DNA of 64,000 nucleotides from VRUE01 sp963816785 (GCA_963816785.1 CAWFLL010000002.1:496001-560000), one strand, 5' to 3'. Positions 30,613-39,153 are shown, numbered from the stretch's first letter. Notes: generated from the letters alone by a model not told the origin. Made by a program: numbers and translations.

Positions 30613-31978
30613 GCCGGGTGCCGATTCGCCTGCGGGTGACCCTGGCCTTCACCGCGGCGATGGCCCTCGTCCTGGCTCGCCGTCGGCCTCTTTCTCTACC
30701 TCCGCCTGGAAGCACAGCTCGACGAATCGATCGACAACGGGCTCCGCTCGCGCGCGGGGGAGGTCTCCGCCCTGGCCGCGCGTCCGAAACCGGCCTGAGA
30801 AGCTCGCACAGGGCCTCGCTGATCGAGCAGGACGAGAGCTTCGCCCAGGTTCTGACCAAGAACGGCCGGCTGGTCGACTCCACGCCGCAGTTGGATTCGC
30901 AGCCGGTGCTCAGTCGCGCCGAGCTGACGAAGGCGAGCGCCTCGCCCACCTTCTTCGAACACAGCGGGCTGCCGGGTATCGAGGGCACCGCCCGCCTCCT
31001 CGCGGCGCCGGTCGAGATCCGCAACGGTGGCCTGGTCGCGGTCGTCGGCTCCTCGCTCGGCGACCGCAACGAGGCGCTCGACAAACTCGCCGACCCTGCT
31101 CCTGATCGGCGGCCCGGTCACGCTGCTGCTCGCCTCGCTGGCGGGCTACTGGGCGGCGGGATCGGCACTGCGGCCAGTCGAGGCGATGCGACGGCGAGCG
31201 GCGGCGATCTCGGCGAGCGGGCCGGAGGAGCGCCTGCCGGTGCCGGCGGCGAAGGACGAGCTGCGGCGACTCGGCCAGACGCTGAACGAGATGCTCGACC
31301 GGATCGACGCCACGCTGGCGCGCGAGCGCCGCTTCGTCGACGACGCAAGCCACGAGCTGCGCACGCCGCTGACGCTGCACAGGACCGAGCTCGAACTGGC
31401 TCTCCGGCACGGCGACTCGGCGGAGGAGCTCCGCGCTGCGATCGTCTCCGGCCTGGAGGAGATCGATCGCCTCGTCCAGCTCGCCGAGGACCTGCTGTCG
31501 TCGCTCGCTCAGAGGAGGGCGAGCTCGCGCTGGCCCGGGAGTCGATCCCCGTCGCCGATCTCCTGACCACGTTGGGGGAGCGCTTCGCGCTCGCGCATCG
31601 GAGTCCGGGCGGCGCCTCGTCTTCGACGGGACCGCCGACCTCGTCGTCGAGGGGGATCGCCTGCGCCTCGAGCAGGCGCTGACCAGCATGGTCGACAACG
31701 CCATGCGCCACGGGGAGGGCGAGGTGCGGATCTGGGCGACCGAGAACGACAGCCGGGTCGAGCTGCACGTCGGCGACCGGGGGCAGGGCTTCCCGCCCGA
31801 GTTCGTCGCCCATGCGTTCGAGCGCTTCAGCCGCGCCGATGCGGCCCGCGGCCGGGGCGGCAGCGGACTCGGACTGGCGATCGTCGAGGCGATCGCCCTC
31901 GCGCACGGGGGTCGCGCCGGGGCAGCGAACGATCCCAGCGGCGGGGCGGACGTCTGGATCGAGATTCCGGTCGCCTGA
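30609..31978 (+). CDS. sensor histidine kinase (multiple frameshifts)
   Basis: The composite has about 455 residues. A first membrane helix (LRVTLAFTAAMALVLA, continuing LAVGLFLYLRLEA) precedes an extracytoplasmic sensor of about 120 residues. A second helix (LLLIGGPVTLLLASLAGYWA) is followed by HAMP (PVEAMRRRAAAISA), the HisKA box with the phosphorylated His in DDASHELRTPLTL, and the HATPase with DNAMRHGEG, DRGQGFPPEF and GRGGSGLGLAIVEA. Breaks lie near 30675, 30798, 31095, 31505 and 31610. The GTG at 30609 overlaps the regulator stop. All domains are present in order. Confidence 0.82.
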
Positions 31979-32008
31979 ATCGCGCTGGCCCGGAGCCCTG
32001 CGTCAGCC

Positions 32009-32026
32009 TTTCACCGTCATTTCATC
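32009..32026. promoter_or_regulatory. OmpR-type direct repeats before the PepSY gene
   Basis: TTTCACC at 32009-32015 and TTTCATC at 32020-32026 are spaced 11 bp start to start, like the pair at 29887-29904. They lie about 60 bases before the PepSY start, an expected position for activation. Confidence 0.55.
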
Positions 32027-32083
32027 CACCCTCCGTACAAGTGGTCCCTCATGACCAGCTCGATAGGAGGAACCAGATGAAGA

Positions 32084-32398
32084 ATGCGAACCAAGGTTCT
32101 CATCGTCGGGGCGTCCGCCCTCGCCCTCGCCGCAGGCGGGGCTGGGATCGCCACCGCCACCGGCGGCGACGACTCCCACCCCATCACGGGCAAGGCGCTC
32201 GACGAGGCAAGCGCCGCTGCGCTGAAGGCGACCGGTGGCGGCACTGTCACCGAGACCGAGGTCGGCGACGAGGAGGGCTACTACGAGGTCGAGGTCACCA
32301 AGGCCGACGGTGGCCAGGAAGACGTTCAGCTCGATCGGAATTTCAACGTGGTCGGTCAGTCGGCCGACGAGGAGTCGCAGAGCGACGGCGGGCAGTAG
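32084..32398 (+). CDS. exported PepSY-domain protein
   Basis: The 104 residues start with a signal peptide (VLIVGASALALAAGGAGIATA). One PepSY domain follows: ALDEASAAALKATGGGTVTETE, then GYYEVEVTKADG and DVQLDRNFNVVG. PepSY domains sit outside the membrane and are often controlled by neighbouring two-component systems that sense envelope or metal stress. AGGAGG at 32066-32071 is 6 bases before an ATG at 32077 in another frame and 12 bases before the in-frame ATG at 32084, so either spacing is long or a base is wrong. It is downstream of the kinase and preceded by the same repeats as the regulator. Confidence 0.8.
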   Translation: MRTKVLIVGASALALAAGGAGIATATGGDDSHPITGKALDEASAAALKATGGGTVTETEVGDEEGYYEVEVTKADGGQEDVQLDRNFNVVGQSADEESQSDGGQ

Positions 32399-34024
32399 TC
32401 AGCAGGGCTGCCAGGGTCGCGCGAAGAGGTCATATGACTTTCGGATGGCACTGAAACCCAGCGCCCGCGCGGGTCGGCAGTACCGCTTCGGCATCAGTTC
32501 ATACTCGGCCTCGAACACCGCTTTGCGGTGGCGGACGAAGGGCCGGTAGAAGCCGCATTCCTCGTACTGGAAGCACTGCTCGACGATCGCGAAATCGAAG
32601 GCGTGGATCAGCTTGTTCGCCTGGCGGCCGTCGTTCTTCAGCGCCACCGCCATGCCACGGTCGTGCACCTGGCGTGCCACCCAGCGGTTGAAACGCAGCT
32701 GATCGGCTCGAGTGATGTGGAACCCGGTCTTGTTTTCCGGTTCCCAACCGGCCAGGTTGTCGGGCTCGACTGCGTCGAAGCCCTTGCGCGCGCACATCGT
32801 GAAGCGGTCGCTCAGCGGCCGCTCGAAGAGGCGGAAGCGGCTGATGTCCAGCCAGCGCTCGTCGGGGAAGCCCTGGTAGCGGCGACCGATCACCGAGCGG
32901 GGGAACCGGCCCGCGTCGGGGCGGTAGCTCTCCCAGCTGCCGACGTCGAGGTAGCAGATGACCCTGCGACCCTGCCGGTGCAGTCTTTGGACCGTGCCCT
33001 TCGAGGTTTCAAACCCATCGACGTCGTAGACGGCGGCGACGATCGAGGTGTCGATCGTCCCCTGCAGTTGCCACTGCCACGGCTCGGTGGTCGGCGTGGG
33101 GCGCCAGCGGCGATGGTTGTCGGCCTGGTGCTGGGCGGCGCCAGATTCCTGCAGGGCAGACGCCAGCGCCGGCACACCCCGAGCGCGGCGGAGCCGGGGG
33201 AGACCGAAGCGGTCCTCCAGGGTCGCCAGCAGCGAGTAGAGCGTGTAGGGGTGGGGGAGGCGAGCCCCTGCCCGCACGCCTGGCCCGACGAGCAGCATCG
33301 GGATGCGGCCGCCGACCGCGCCCCCGCAGCACCCGGCAGCGCTCGTTCCCTCGTCGTAGGCGATCGCGAGCAGGCCGCCCGGCCCGAGCTGTCGCAGGAT
33401 TCTCGGGACGCGGCGGCGGAGATAGGCGTCGGCGGCGGCGGTGGTGCAGTCGTGCCCGTTGTCGCAGAGGCCGGGACTGATCCAGGCGAACTGGGGAAGA
33501 CCCACCCGGGCCAGATCTACGTCGAGGACGCCTTCGGGGACCACTCGCCGACAGAGCCCGGGCCGGGAGGTCACCGACGGGAAGTAGGCGAACGGGTTGT
33601 GCCGTTTCACGTACCTGCCGGCCTGGGCGCCGGGGAAGCAGGGGCTCGGCATTCCCCCCATGTACCCGCGCCAGGAGACGCCGGCATCCGAAAGCTGGGT
33701 GGCGAGGTTCGGGCCTGAGGCGAGGCAATCCGTGCAGTTTTCGGTGATCCCGAAGGTCGAGCCGCCGATCAGGGCGAGGTAGTTGGGGAGTGAGGGATGA
33801 AGCAGCCCGTAGAAGCGCGTCGCCAGTGATCCGTGCTCGACCAAGGCATTGAAGTAGGGCGCTTCCGCGGAGCCGACCACTTCGTCGAACTCGCGGTTCT
33901 CGAGGACGATCACGACGGTGCGAGGTTGCTTCGCCCCGGCGGCGGCGCGACCAGCCGGCTCCACAGAGATGACAGCGCCGGCCACGATCACGGCGACGCA
34001 GGCCAAGAGAGCCATCGAGCTCAC
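32399..34024 (-). CDS. exported phosphoesterase fused to a GH114 glycosidase domain
   Basis: This intact 541-residue protein starts with a signal-like helix (MALLACVAVIVAGAVISVEP). Residues about 35-290 form a phosphoesterase-family domain (PF04185-like): TVVIVLENREFDEVVG, LHPSLPNYLALIGG, YDEGTSAAGCC, LLVGPGVRAG. Residues about 310-541 form a TIM-barrel domain resembling endo-alpha-1,4-polygalactosaminidase GH114: WQWQLQGTID, VYDVDGFETS, RVICYLDVGSWESYRPD, KGFDAVEPDNLAGW, ALKNDGRQA. GH114 cleaves galactosaminoglycans; the phosphoesterase could act on phospho-sugars or phospholipids. There is no frame break at the junction, so the fusion looks real. Confidence 0.8.
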   Translation of the reverse strand: MSSMALLACVAVIVAGAVISVEPAGRAAAGAKQPRTVVIVLENREFDEVVGSAEAPYFNALVEHGSLATRFYGLLHPSLPNYLALIGGSTFGITENCTDCLASGPNLATQLSDAGVSWRGYMGGMPSPCFPGAQAGRYVKRHNPFAYFPSVTSRPGLCRRVVPEGVLDVDLARVGLPQFAWISPGLCDNGHDCTTAAADAYLRRRVPRILRQLGPGGLLAIAYDEGTSAAGCCGGAVGGRIPMLLVGPGVRAGARLPHPYTLYSLLATLEDRFGLPRLRRARGVPALASALQESGAAQHQADNHRRWRPTPTTEPWQWQLQGTIDTSIVAAVYDVDGFETSKGTVQRLHRQGRRVICYLDVGSWESYRPDAGRFPRSVIGRRYQGFPDERWLDISRFRLFERPLSDRFTMCARKGFDAVEPDNLAGWEPENKTGFHITRADQLRFNRWVARQVHDRGMAVALKNDGRQANKLIHAFDFAIVEQCFQYEECGFYRPFVRHRKAVFEAEYELMPKRYCRPARALGFSAIRKSYDLFARPWQPC

Positions 34025-34281
34025 GAAGCCTCTGGGAGTTCGGGGCGAGCGATTCAGGGAAAGCTAATTTGGCAAACCAAGCGGCACGTGGCAAAGGTGA
34101 CGGCGCAGCGGCGTCTAGCGCGGGTGGCTTTCTCGCCCGAGGGCGACCGACGCCTGTGTCTGGATCGCCGCCTGGACCACGCCGTGGTGCTGATCCTGGA
34201 TTGGAACGAAGGTGGGTGGCGTTGTAGCCGCTCCCGCACCGCCCGCAACGAAACATCGAGACGGCGCCGCCGCTCAAGTCC

Positions 34282-34679
34282 CTAGGCCTCCTTGCCGTTT
34301 GGCAGAAGCGCGTACCACTCCCCGCCGAAGGCCGTGATGTCGTTGCCGGTCGCTTCGCCGGGCCCCTTGTCTCCTACGAACGTGTAGAGAGGGTGGCCGT
34401 CGTAGGTCACCTGCATCGTCCCGTCTTTGCGTTCGGTCGTGCCCAGCATCGAAGCCTGGGCCGCGCCCATCGCCTGCGGGTTGCCCGTCGTGATCAGCGG
34501 CGGCCAGTTTTTTGCACAGGCGCCGTAGCAGGAGGGCATCGTCCCCTTGTCCTTGTGGAAGTCGTAGAGCGTCATCCTTCATTCGCGGTGTAGCCGCCGC
34601 CGTTGCTGCCTCCGCAGCCGGCGATGACCAGCGCTCCGAACATCGCGAAGGCGACTCCCGCTAGATAGCGCCTTCTCAC
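34282..34679 (-). CDS. lipoprotein with secreted repeat of unknown function (Lipoprotein_15 type, frameshifted)
   Basis: The GTG at 34679 follows AAGGAGGTA by a good spacing. A lipoprotein signal peptide (AMFGALVIAGCGGSNGG) has its lipobox ending in Cys. A frame break near 34577 is followed by MTLYDFHKDKGTMPSCYGAC, WPPLIT and TYDGHPLYTFVGDKGPGEATG, which are hallmarks of the short secreted repeat PF03640, often found in pairs; the Cys pair CYGAC is conserved. The protein is anchored outside the membrane; its function is unknown. The 257 bases between it and the upstream fusion gene hold nothing I can identify. Confidence 0.7.
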
Positions 34680-34716
34680 CTGAGTACCTCCTTCAGGTCT
34701 TTCAAGATTCGCAATT

Positions 34717-34745
34717 CGGTCGGGTGTACGAGTGGATCCCGACCG
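34717..34745. promoter_or_regulatory. inverted repeat in a divergent promoter region
   Basis: CGGTCGGG (34717-34724) and CCCGACCG (34738-34745) are perfect 8-base arms separated by 13 bases, between the divergent lipoprotein and acylphosphatase-fusion genes. It could be an operator for both genes or a transcript hairpin. Confidence 0.35.
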
Positions 34746-34780
34746 GGGTTCAGACCCACTCCTTAGAGTGAGTCGCCGCT

Positions 34781-35545
34781 GTGACTGACCGAGCCGACAA
34801 GGACGCGACAGCGGTGCGTGCGGCCGTGCGCGGGAACGTGCAGGGGGTCGGATTTCGCGACGAGGCGCTCCGGCGTGCGCACCGGTTTGGGGTGCTCGGC
34901 TGGGTGCGCCACGCGGAGGACGGCGGCGTGCTCGTCCACGCCGAGGGTGACGAGCCGGCGGTCGAGGAGTTCGTGGCGTTCCTGCACGACGGGCCGCCGG
35001 GCGCTGCGGTCACCGAGGTGGAGATCGAGCCCGTTCGGGTCGAGGGTCACGAGCAGTTCGCGATTCGGGGCGTCAGCGCCGGTGACTTCGTCGTCCAGGA
35101 GCACGCCGCCACGGCCCATCACTTCGACCTGCGCCTCGAGGTCGGCGGGGTGATGCGCTCGTGGGCGATTCCCAAGGGCCCGTCACTGGACCCCGCTGTC
35201 AAACGCCTCGCCGTTGAGGTCCCCGACCACGAGATCGCCCACAATGACTTCGAGGGCACGAGCGGAGGTGATGGTCACGTGATCGTCTGGGATCGCGGGC
35301 GCTATGAGCAGGGTGGCCGGGTGGCCTGGCCGGAGGCGCTCGACCGCGGGCACGCTGTGTTCGTCCTCCATGGAGACAAGCTCCGGGGCGGGTTCGCCCT
35401 GCAGCGCACGCGTCCCGGTGAGAAGCCCCAGTGGCTCCTGATCAAGCGCCGGGACGAGCACGCCCGCCCGGGCTCCGATGTGGTCGCCGAACGACCGCAG
35501 TCGGTGATCAGCGGCCGCACGCTCGAAGAGCTCCGAAACGACTGA
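34781..35545 (+). CDS. acylphosphatase fused to a LigD-type 3'-phosphoesterase domain
   Basis: The 254 residues contain two domains. Residues about 8-95 are a complete acylphosphatase (RAAVRGNVQGVGFRDEALRR, with the catalytic Arg in GVGFR and Asn replaced by His or Arg in GWVRHAEDG). Residues about 105-250 are a DNA ligase D 3'-phosphoesterase domain: FVVQEHAATAHHFDLRLEV, SWAIPKGPSLDP, GDGHVIVWDRG, FALQRT, WLLIKRRDEHA. The latter trims 3'-phosphate or ribonucleotide ends in non-homologous end joining. The junction is in frame with no break. The GTG start lies 11 bases after a TAGAGT box. How the two activities relate is unknown. Confidence 0.82.
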   Translation: MTDRADKDATAVRAAVRGNVQGVGFRDEALRRAHRFGVLGWVRHAEDGGVLVHAEGDEPAVEEFVAFLHDGPPGAAVTEVEIEPVRVEGHEQFAIRGVSAGDFVVQEHAATAHHFDLRLEVGGVMRSWAIPKGPSLDPAVKRLAVEVPDHEIAHNDFEGTSGGDGHVIVWDRGRYEQGGRVAWPEALDRGHAVFVLHGDKLRGGFALQRTRPGEKPQWLLIKRRDEHARPGSDVVAERPQSVISGRTLEELRND

Positions 35546-35585
35546 GAGTACCCTTGGGGGACCACCCCCACGGAGGAGGTAACAG

Positions 35586-35882
35586 ATGATTGGAGCGTTG
35601 TTACTTGGATTGGTGGCCGGCTTCGTCGGGAGGGCGCTCGTCCCCAACGACGCATTCGAGGGGATGCACGGTCCGCGCTCCTGGCTCGTTTCGATCGTCG
35701 TCGGGCTCGTGGGCGCCGCTCTCGGCTGGGCAATCTTCACGGCCGGGCTCGGCATCGGCGACACCGACATGTTCGATTGGGGCGGGATCCTGAGCGCGTT
35801 GATAGGCGTCGTGATCGTCATCCTGCTTGCCACATTCGTGGCAAGGCGGATGGGCGGCGGCCACAGGGGGGCGACAGCCTGA
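35586..35882 (+). CDS. GlsB/YeaQ/YmgE-family small membrane protein
   Basis: This 98-residue, three-helix membrane protein shows the transglycosylase-associated family pattern: LLLGLVAGFVGRALVPND, SWLVSIVVGLVGAALGWAIF, ILSALIGVVIVILLATFVARR. GGAGGTAACAG gives a ribosome binding site 8 bases before the ATG. Members are stress-induced inner-membrane proteins of poorly known function. It is 41 bases after the acylphosphatase-LigD fusion and probably in the same transcript. Confidence 0.88.
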   Translation: MIGALLLGLVAGFVGRALVPNDAFEGMHGPRSWLVSIVVGLVGAALGWAIFTAGLGIGDTDMFDWGGILSALIGVVIVILLATFVARRMGGGHRGATA

Positions 35883-35920
35883 AGCGCGGCACCGCCTGAT
35901 CGCACTGCAATGGCGGTCTC

Positions 35921-35942
35921 GCGGGCGATCGCGCGAGCCCGC
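35921..35942. terminator. candidate hairpin terminator between convergent genes
   Basis: GCGGGC (35921-35926) and GCCCGC (35937-35942) are 6-base arms around a 10-base loop, between the GlsB-like gene and the convergent CBS gene. There is no T-run. Confidence 0.35.
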
Positions 35943-35968
35943 CGGCCGTCGACGACTAGGACCCAACC

Positions 35969-36391
35969 TCAGTGGTTCGGCTCAGCCGCGCTGATGTCGG
36001 CCAGGGCTGACTTCTCGTCGCGCGCCAGGGCCAGATCGCCGATCGAGACGATGCCCACGACTTCGGAGCCCTCGACCACGGGCAGTCGCCGCACGTGCGA
36101 CTCGCGCAGGGCCTCGACGGCCTGGTCGAGGCTGTCGTCGGGAGCGAGCGTCGTCGGTTCGGTGGTGAAGACCTCGCGGATCTCAGTCGCAGCCGGGTCC
36201 TTGCCCTCCGCCACCGCACGAACCACGATGTCGCGGTCGGTGAGGATGCCGCGCACGTTGCCGCCGTTCTCGACGACCACCACCGCCCCGAAATCTCCTT
36301 TGCTCATCGCCTGGGCGGCATCGACGAGAACCTCGTCCGGGCTGACGCATGCTGGATCGGGGGTCATCACCTCACGAATGCTGTCTGGCAT
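35969..36391 (-). CDS. two-CBS-domain protein
   Basis: The 140 residues contain two CBS motifs in tandem: IREVMTPDPACVSPDEVLVD through GILTDRDIVVRAVAEG, and VFTTEPTTLAPDDSLDQAV through VVGIVSIGDLALARD. Such stand-alone Bateman modules bind adenosyl nucleotides (AMP, ATP, NAD or SAM) and act as energy sensors or as regulators of partner enzymes. A GAAGGAG-like site precedes the ATG. It is divergent from the VOC gene. The partner is unknown. Confidence 0.9.
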   Translation of the reverse strand: MPDSIREVMTPDPACVSPDEVLVDAAQAMSKGDFGAVVVVENGGNVRGILTDRDIVVRAVAEGKDPAATEIREVFTTEPTTLAPDDSLDQAVEALRESHVRRLPVVEGSEVVGIVSIGDLALARDEKSALADISAAEPNH

Positions 36392-36477
36392 GGCACCTTC
36401 TCCTTCGGATCGTTTTTCTCCGTCCTCCCTCCTCGTGCTACCCGCAGGGGTGGCAGCGAAACGGCCTGGCCGACGGC

Positions 36478-36483
36478 TAGCGT
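36478..36483 (+). promoter_or_regulatory. -10 box TAGCGT of the leaderless VOC gene
   Basis: TAGCGT ends 6 bases before the GTG at 36490, which selects that codon over the in-frame GTG at 36484. Confidence 0.5.
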
Positions 36484-36489
36484 GTGCGT

Positions 36490-37143
36490 GTGGCTCCGAC
36501 GCTCGACGAGCTGACGGTCGCCGATACGCCCGAGGCCTGGCGGGCGCTCGGATTCGGCGTCGACGGTGACGTCTGCGTCGTCGGCGACACGCGGATCCGC
36601 CTGGCGGCAGGGGACGGAGGCCAGGGCATCGTTGGCTGGTCGCTGCGCGACATCGAATCCGCCGAGCTGGACGGGTTGCGGGCCACCCGCTCGGATCGCC
36701 CGCCGCCGAGCGAGCGGCCCGCGCATCCCAACGGCGTCACCGCACTCGACCATGTGGTCGCGATCACGCCGGCGCTCGAGCGCACGGTCGCGGCGCTCGA
36801 GGGCGCCGGCCTCGACCTGCGCCGCATTCGCGAGGAGCCGACCCCGGCGGGCGCTCCCCGTCAGGCGTTCTTCCGTCTCGGCGCGGTCATCCTCGAGGTC
36901 GTGCAGGAGCCACAGGAGGCGATAGAGCGGGCCGGCGGCGATCATCCCGCCTTCTTCTGGGGACTCGCGTTCGTCGCGCCCGACCTGGATGCGACCGTCG
37001 CCGAGCTGGGGGATCGGGTCAGCGAGATCCGCGCCGCGGTCCAGCCCGGCCGCCGCATCGCCACCCTGAGCCGCTCCGCCGGCCTCGCTGTGCCGATCGC
37101 GCTGATGACGCCCCCGCTTGCGGAGCCGTCGGGGCTGGAATAA
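36490..37143 (+). CDS. VOC-superfamily (glyoxalase-like) protein
   Basis: About 217 residues. Two betaalphabetabetabeta halves are visible: an N-terminal half starting PTLDELTVADTPEAWRALGF and a C-terminal half starting LDHVVAITPALERTVAALEG with QAFFRLGAVILEVVQEP and FFWGLAFVAPDLDATVAEL. Its metal ligands would be His in LDHVV and Glu in ILEVV. Family members include glyoxalases, dioxygenases and resistance proteins; the substrate is unknown. GTG 36490 is chosen from the TAGCGT-N6 geometry. It is followed on the same strand by a SnoaL-like gene that shares its reading frame after the TAA. Confidence 0.8.
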   Translation: MAPTLDELTVADTPEAWRALGFGVDGDVCVVGDTRIRLAAGDGGQGIVGWSLRDIESAELDGLRATRSDRPPPSERPAHPNGVTALDHVVAITPALERTVAALEGAGLDLRRIREEPTPAGAPRQAFFRLGAVILEVVQEPQEAIERAGGDHPAFFWGLAFVAPDLDATVAELGDRVSEIRAAVQPGRRIATLSRSAGLAVPIALMTPPLAEPSGLE

Positions 37144-37209
37144 CCTCGCCGGATCGCGACGCTGCAGACCGATAGCGGACTCGATCTCGGAACCTTCACG
37201 CAGCGATAC

Positions 37210-37668
37210 ATGGCCGCGTGGAACGAGTGCGACACCGCTCTGATCGCGGAGCTGATCACCGATGACGTCGTCTGGGCCGACCCGGCCCTGCCGGAGCCGG
37301 CCGTCGGCATCCCCGCCGTGCAGGAGTTCATGCGGACGAGCGTCCGTGCCTTTCCGGATCTCCGGTTCAGCGAGCCGGAGCCCCCGCACCTCTCGGTCGA
37401 GGGCGAGCGTATCGCCTGGGCGTGGAGCATGGAGGGGACGATGCGCGGCCACATCGACCCCCCGGGCTTTGCGCCGACCGGCGCCCGCTTCCAGATCGAC
37501 GGCGTCGACCTCTGGACGATGGAGAACGGCCGCATAGCGCGCTACCGCGCCTACTACGACCTCAACGACCTCGTCCGCCAGCTCGGGATCCTGCCGCCGC
37601 CGGGCAGCAGGGCCGAGCGCGCGACCGCCGCCCTGCAGCGCCTGCAGGTTCGACTCAGCCGTCGGTGA
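37210..37668 (+). CDS. SnoaL-like / NTF2-fold protein
   Basis: At least 152 residues with the cone-shaped NTF2 fold pattern: MAAWNECDTALIAELITDDVVW, FMRTSVRAFPDLRF, MEGTMRGHIDPPGFAPTGA and ARYRAYYDLNDLVRQLG. Residues GTFTQRY lie in frame directly before the ATG and match the usual start of the first helix, but no standard start codon is found between them and the in-frame TAA of the VOC gene at 37141, so a non-standard start or a base error is possible. Family members are polyketide cyclases or isomerases and small ligand-binding proteins. The stop overlaps the FAD gene start (GTGA). Confidence 0.8.
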   Translation: MAAWNECDTALIAELITDDVVWADPALPEPAVGIPAVQEFMRTSVRAFPDLRFSEPEPPHLSVEGERIAWAWSMEGTMRGHIDPPGFAPTGARFQIDGVDLWTMENGRIARYRAYYDLNDLVRQLGILPPPGSRAERATAALQRLQVRLSRR

Positions 37669-38864
37669 GCGCCGACCGCTACGACGTCGCGATCGTCGGC
37701 GGCAGCATCGCCGGCTGCACGGCGGCCCGGTTCTTCGCACAGCGGGGGGCGCGTGTCGCTCTGATCGAGCGGAAACCTGACCCAAACGCCTACAAGACCG
37801 TCTGCACCCACTATGTCCAGTCCAGCGCGACCCCGACCATCGAGCGGCTTGGCCTGGCGCCGCTGCTCGAGCGAAAGGGCGCGATCCACAACAGCGTCGA
37901 CCTCTGGACCCCTCACGGCGGCTGGATGGTCACCCAGGCAGACGGGCCCTTCGGCTACAGCCTCACCCGGCGCCAACTCGACCCGTTGCTCCGCGAGCTG
38001 GCCGCGGGGACGGCGGGCGTGGACCTGCTTGCCGGCTGGACAGCGGTCGCGCTCCACGGCGGCGACCGACCGGGTGGGGTCGCGGTCAGGAACGCAGCCG
38101 GCGGGTCGCGCGACATCGGTGCCCGCCTCATCGTCGCCGCCGACGGGCGCGACTCGGAACTGGCCAGGCTCGCCCGGGTGCCGGCTCGAGTCAGGCCCAA
38201 CGGCCGCTTCTTCTTCTGGGCCTACTGGCGCGGCCTGGAGCCGGCGGACACCCGCTCGCGGGCCTGGCTGTTGGAACCGGACTGCGCCTACACCTTCCCG
38301 AACGAGGACGGGCTGACCCTGGCGTTGGTGGCGCCGCACCGCGACCGCATCGCGGACTTCCGCGCCGACCGCCAGGCCGCCTACATGCGGATGGTCCGCT
38401 CGCTGCCGGACGCACCCGACTTCGGAGCGGCGAGCCAGGAGTCGAAGCTGCTGGGCAAGCTCGAGCTCATCAACGCGATTCGGCCGGCCGCCCGCCCGGG
38501 CATCGCATTCGTCGGCGACGCCGCGGTTGCCAGCGATCCGTTTTGGGGGATCGGATGCGGCTGGGCATTCCAGAGCGCCGAGTGGCTGGTCGAGGAGACC
38601 GCCGAGGCGCTGCTGGACGGTGACGACCTAGATCGAGCCCTGGACCGGTATCGACGATTGCACTTCAGGCGGCTCGCGCCCCACCACCTTCAGATCACGG
38701 ACTTCGCCGGCGGTCGCCCATCCACCCTCCTCGAGCGCCTCTACTTTCGAGCCGGGTCGCGCGACCCGGGCGTGATGAGAACGGTCGAGGAGGTGGCGAG
38801 CCGGCGATCCTCGCCGCTGACGCTGCTCGACCCACGCAACCTCGTCCGCGCGGCGCTATCGTGA
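37665..38864 (+). CDS. FAD-dependent monooxygenase / geranylgeranyl-reductase-like protein
   Basis: This 399-residue flavoprotein has YDVAIVGGSIAGCTAARFFA (FAD GxGxxG), a second part with LIVAADGRDSELARLA (the DG motif), and FVGDAAVASDPFWGIGCGWA (the GD motif that closes the FAD site). The arrangement matches aromatic-ring hydroxylases and geranylgeranyl reductases. The Cys motif YKTVCTHYVQ after the first strand is like that of reductases acting on prenyl or polyketide substrates. The GTG at 37665 overlaps the SnoaL stop. Together with the SnoaL and VOC proteins it may form a small tailoring pathway (inference). Confidence 0.85.
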   Translation: MSADRYDVAIVGGSIAGCTAARFFAQRGARVALIERKPDPNAYKTVCTHYVQSSATPTIERLGLAPLLERKGAIHNSVDLWTPHGGWMVTQADGPFGYSLTRRQLDPLLRELAAGTAGVDLLAGWTAVALHGGDRPGGVAVRNAAGGSRDIGARLIVAADGRDSELARLARVPARVRPNGRFFFWAYWRGLEPADTRSRAWLLEPDCAYTFPNEDGLTLALVAPHRDRIADFRADRQAAYMRMVRSLPDAPDFGAASQESKLLGKLELINAIRPAARPGIAFVGDAAVASDPFWGIGCGWAFQSAEWLVEETAEALLDGDDLDRALDRYRRLHFRRLAPHHLQITDFAGGRPSTLLERLYFRAGSRDPGVMRTVEEVASRRSSPLTLLDPRNLVRAALS

Positions 38865-39113
38865 ATGGCGATGAGCGACCGAGCCTTGCAGGACCGGATC
38901 CAGGAGCTCGTCGACGAGGAGCGGCGGTTGGCGAATGCCGCCGTCGACTCCGGCCCCGATCCCGATCGCCACACCCGCCTCGAGGAGCTCCAGGTCGAAC
39001 TGGACACCTGCTGGGACCTGCTGCGCCAGCGCAAAGGGCACGAGGAGTTCGGGCTCAGCACCGACGACACCTCCGCGCGGGGGCCGGACGTCGTCGAGGG
39101 CTACGAGCAGTGA
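38865..39113 (+). CDS. DUF2630 protein
   Basis: The 82-residue protein is highly charged and helical: DRIQELVDEERRLANAA, EELQVELDTCWDLLRQRK, then PDVVEGYEQ at the C-terminus. These are the features of DUF2630, a small actinobacterial family of unknown function. The ATG immediately follows the stop of the FAD gene; an ATG at 38871 is an alternative. It is probably co-transcribed with the FAD gene. Confidence 0.88.
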   Translation: MAMSDRALQDRIQELVDEERRLANAAVDSGPDPDRHTRLEELQVELDTCWDLLRQRKGHEEFGLSTDDTSARGPDVVEGYEQ

Positions 39114-39153
39114 CCGCCCGGTCACTCTGACCTGAGCCTCCCCGAATTGGGGA

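Noticed and set aside
33833..34285. A 150-codon plus-strand frame overlapping the phosphoesterase gene start and the next intergenic gap
   Set aside because: It is mostly antisense to a clear gene, with no recognisable domain and no promoter or ribosome binding site.
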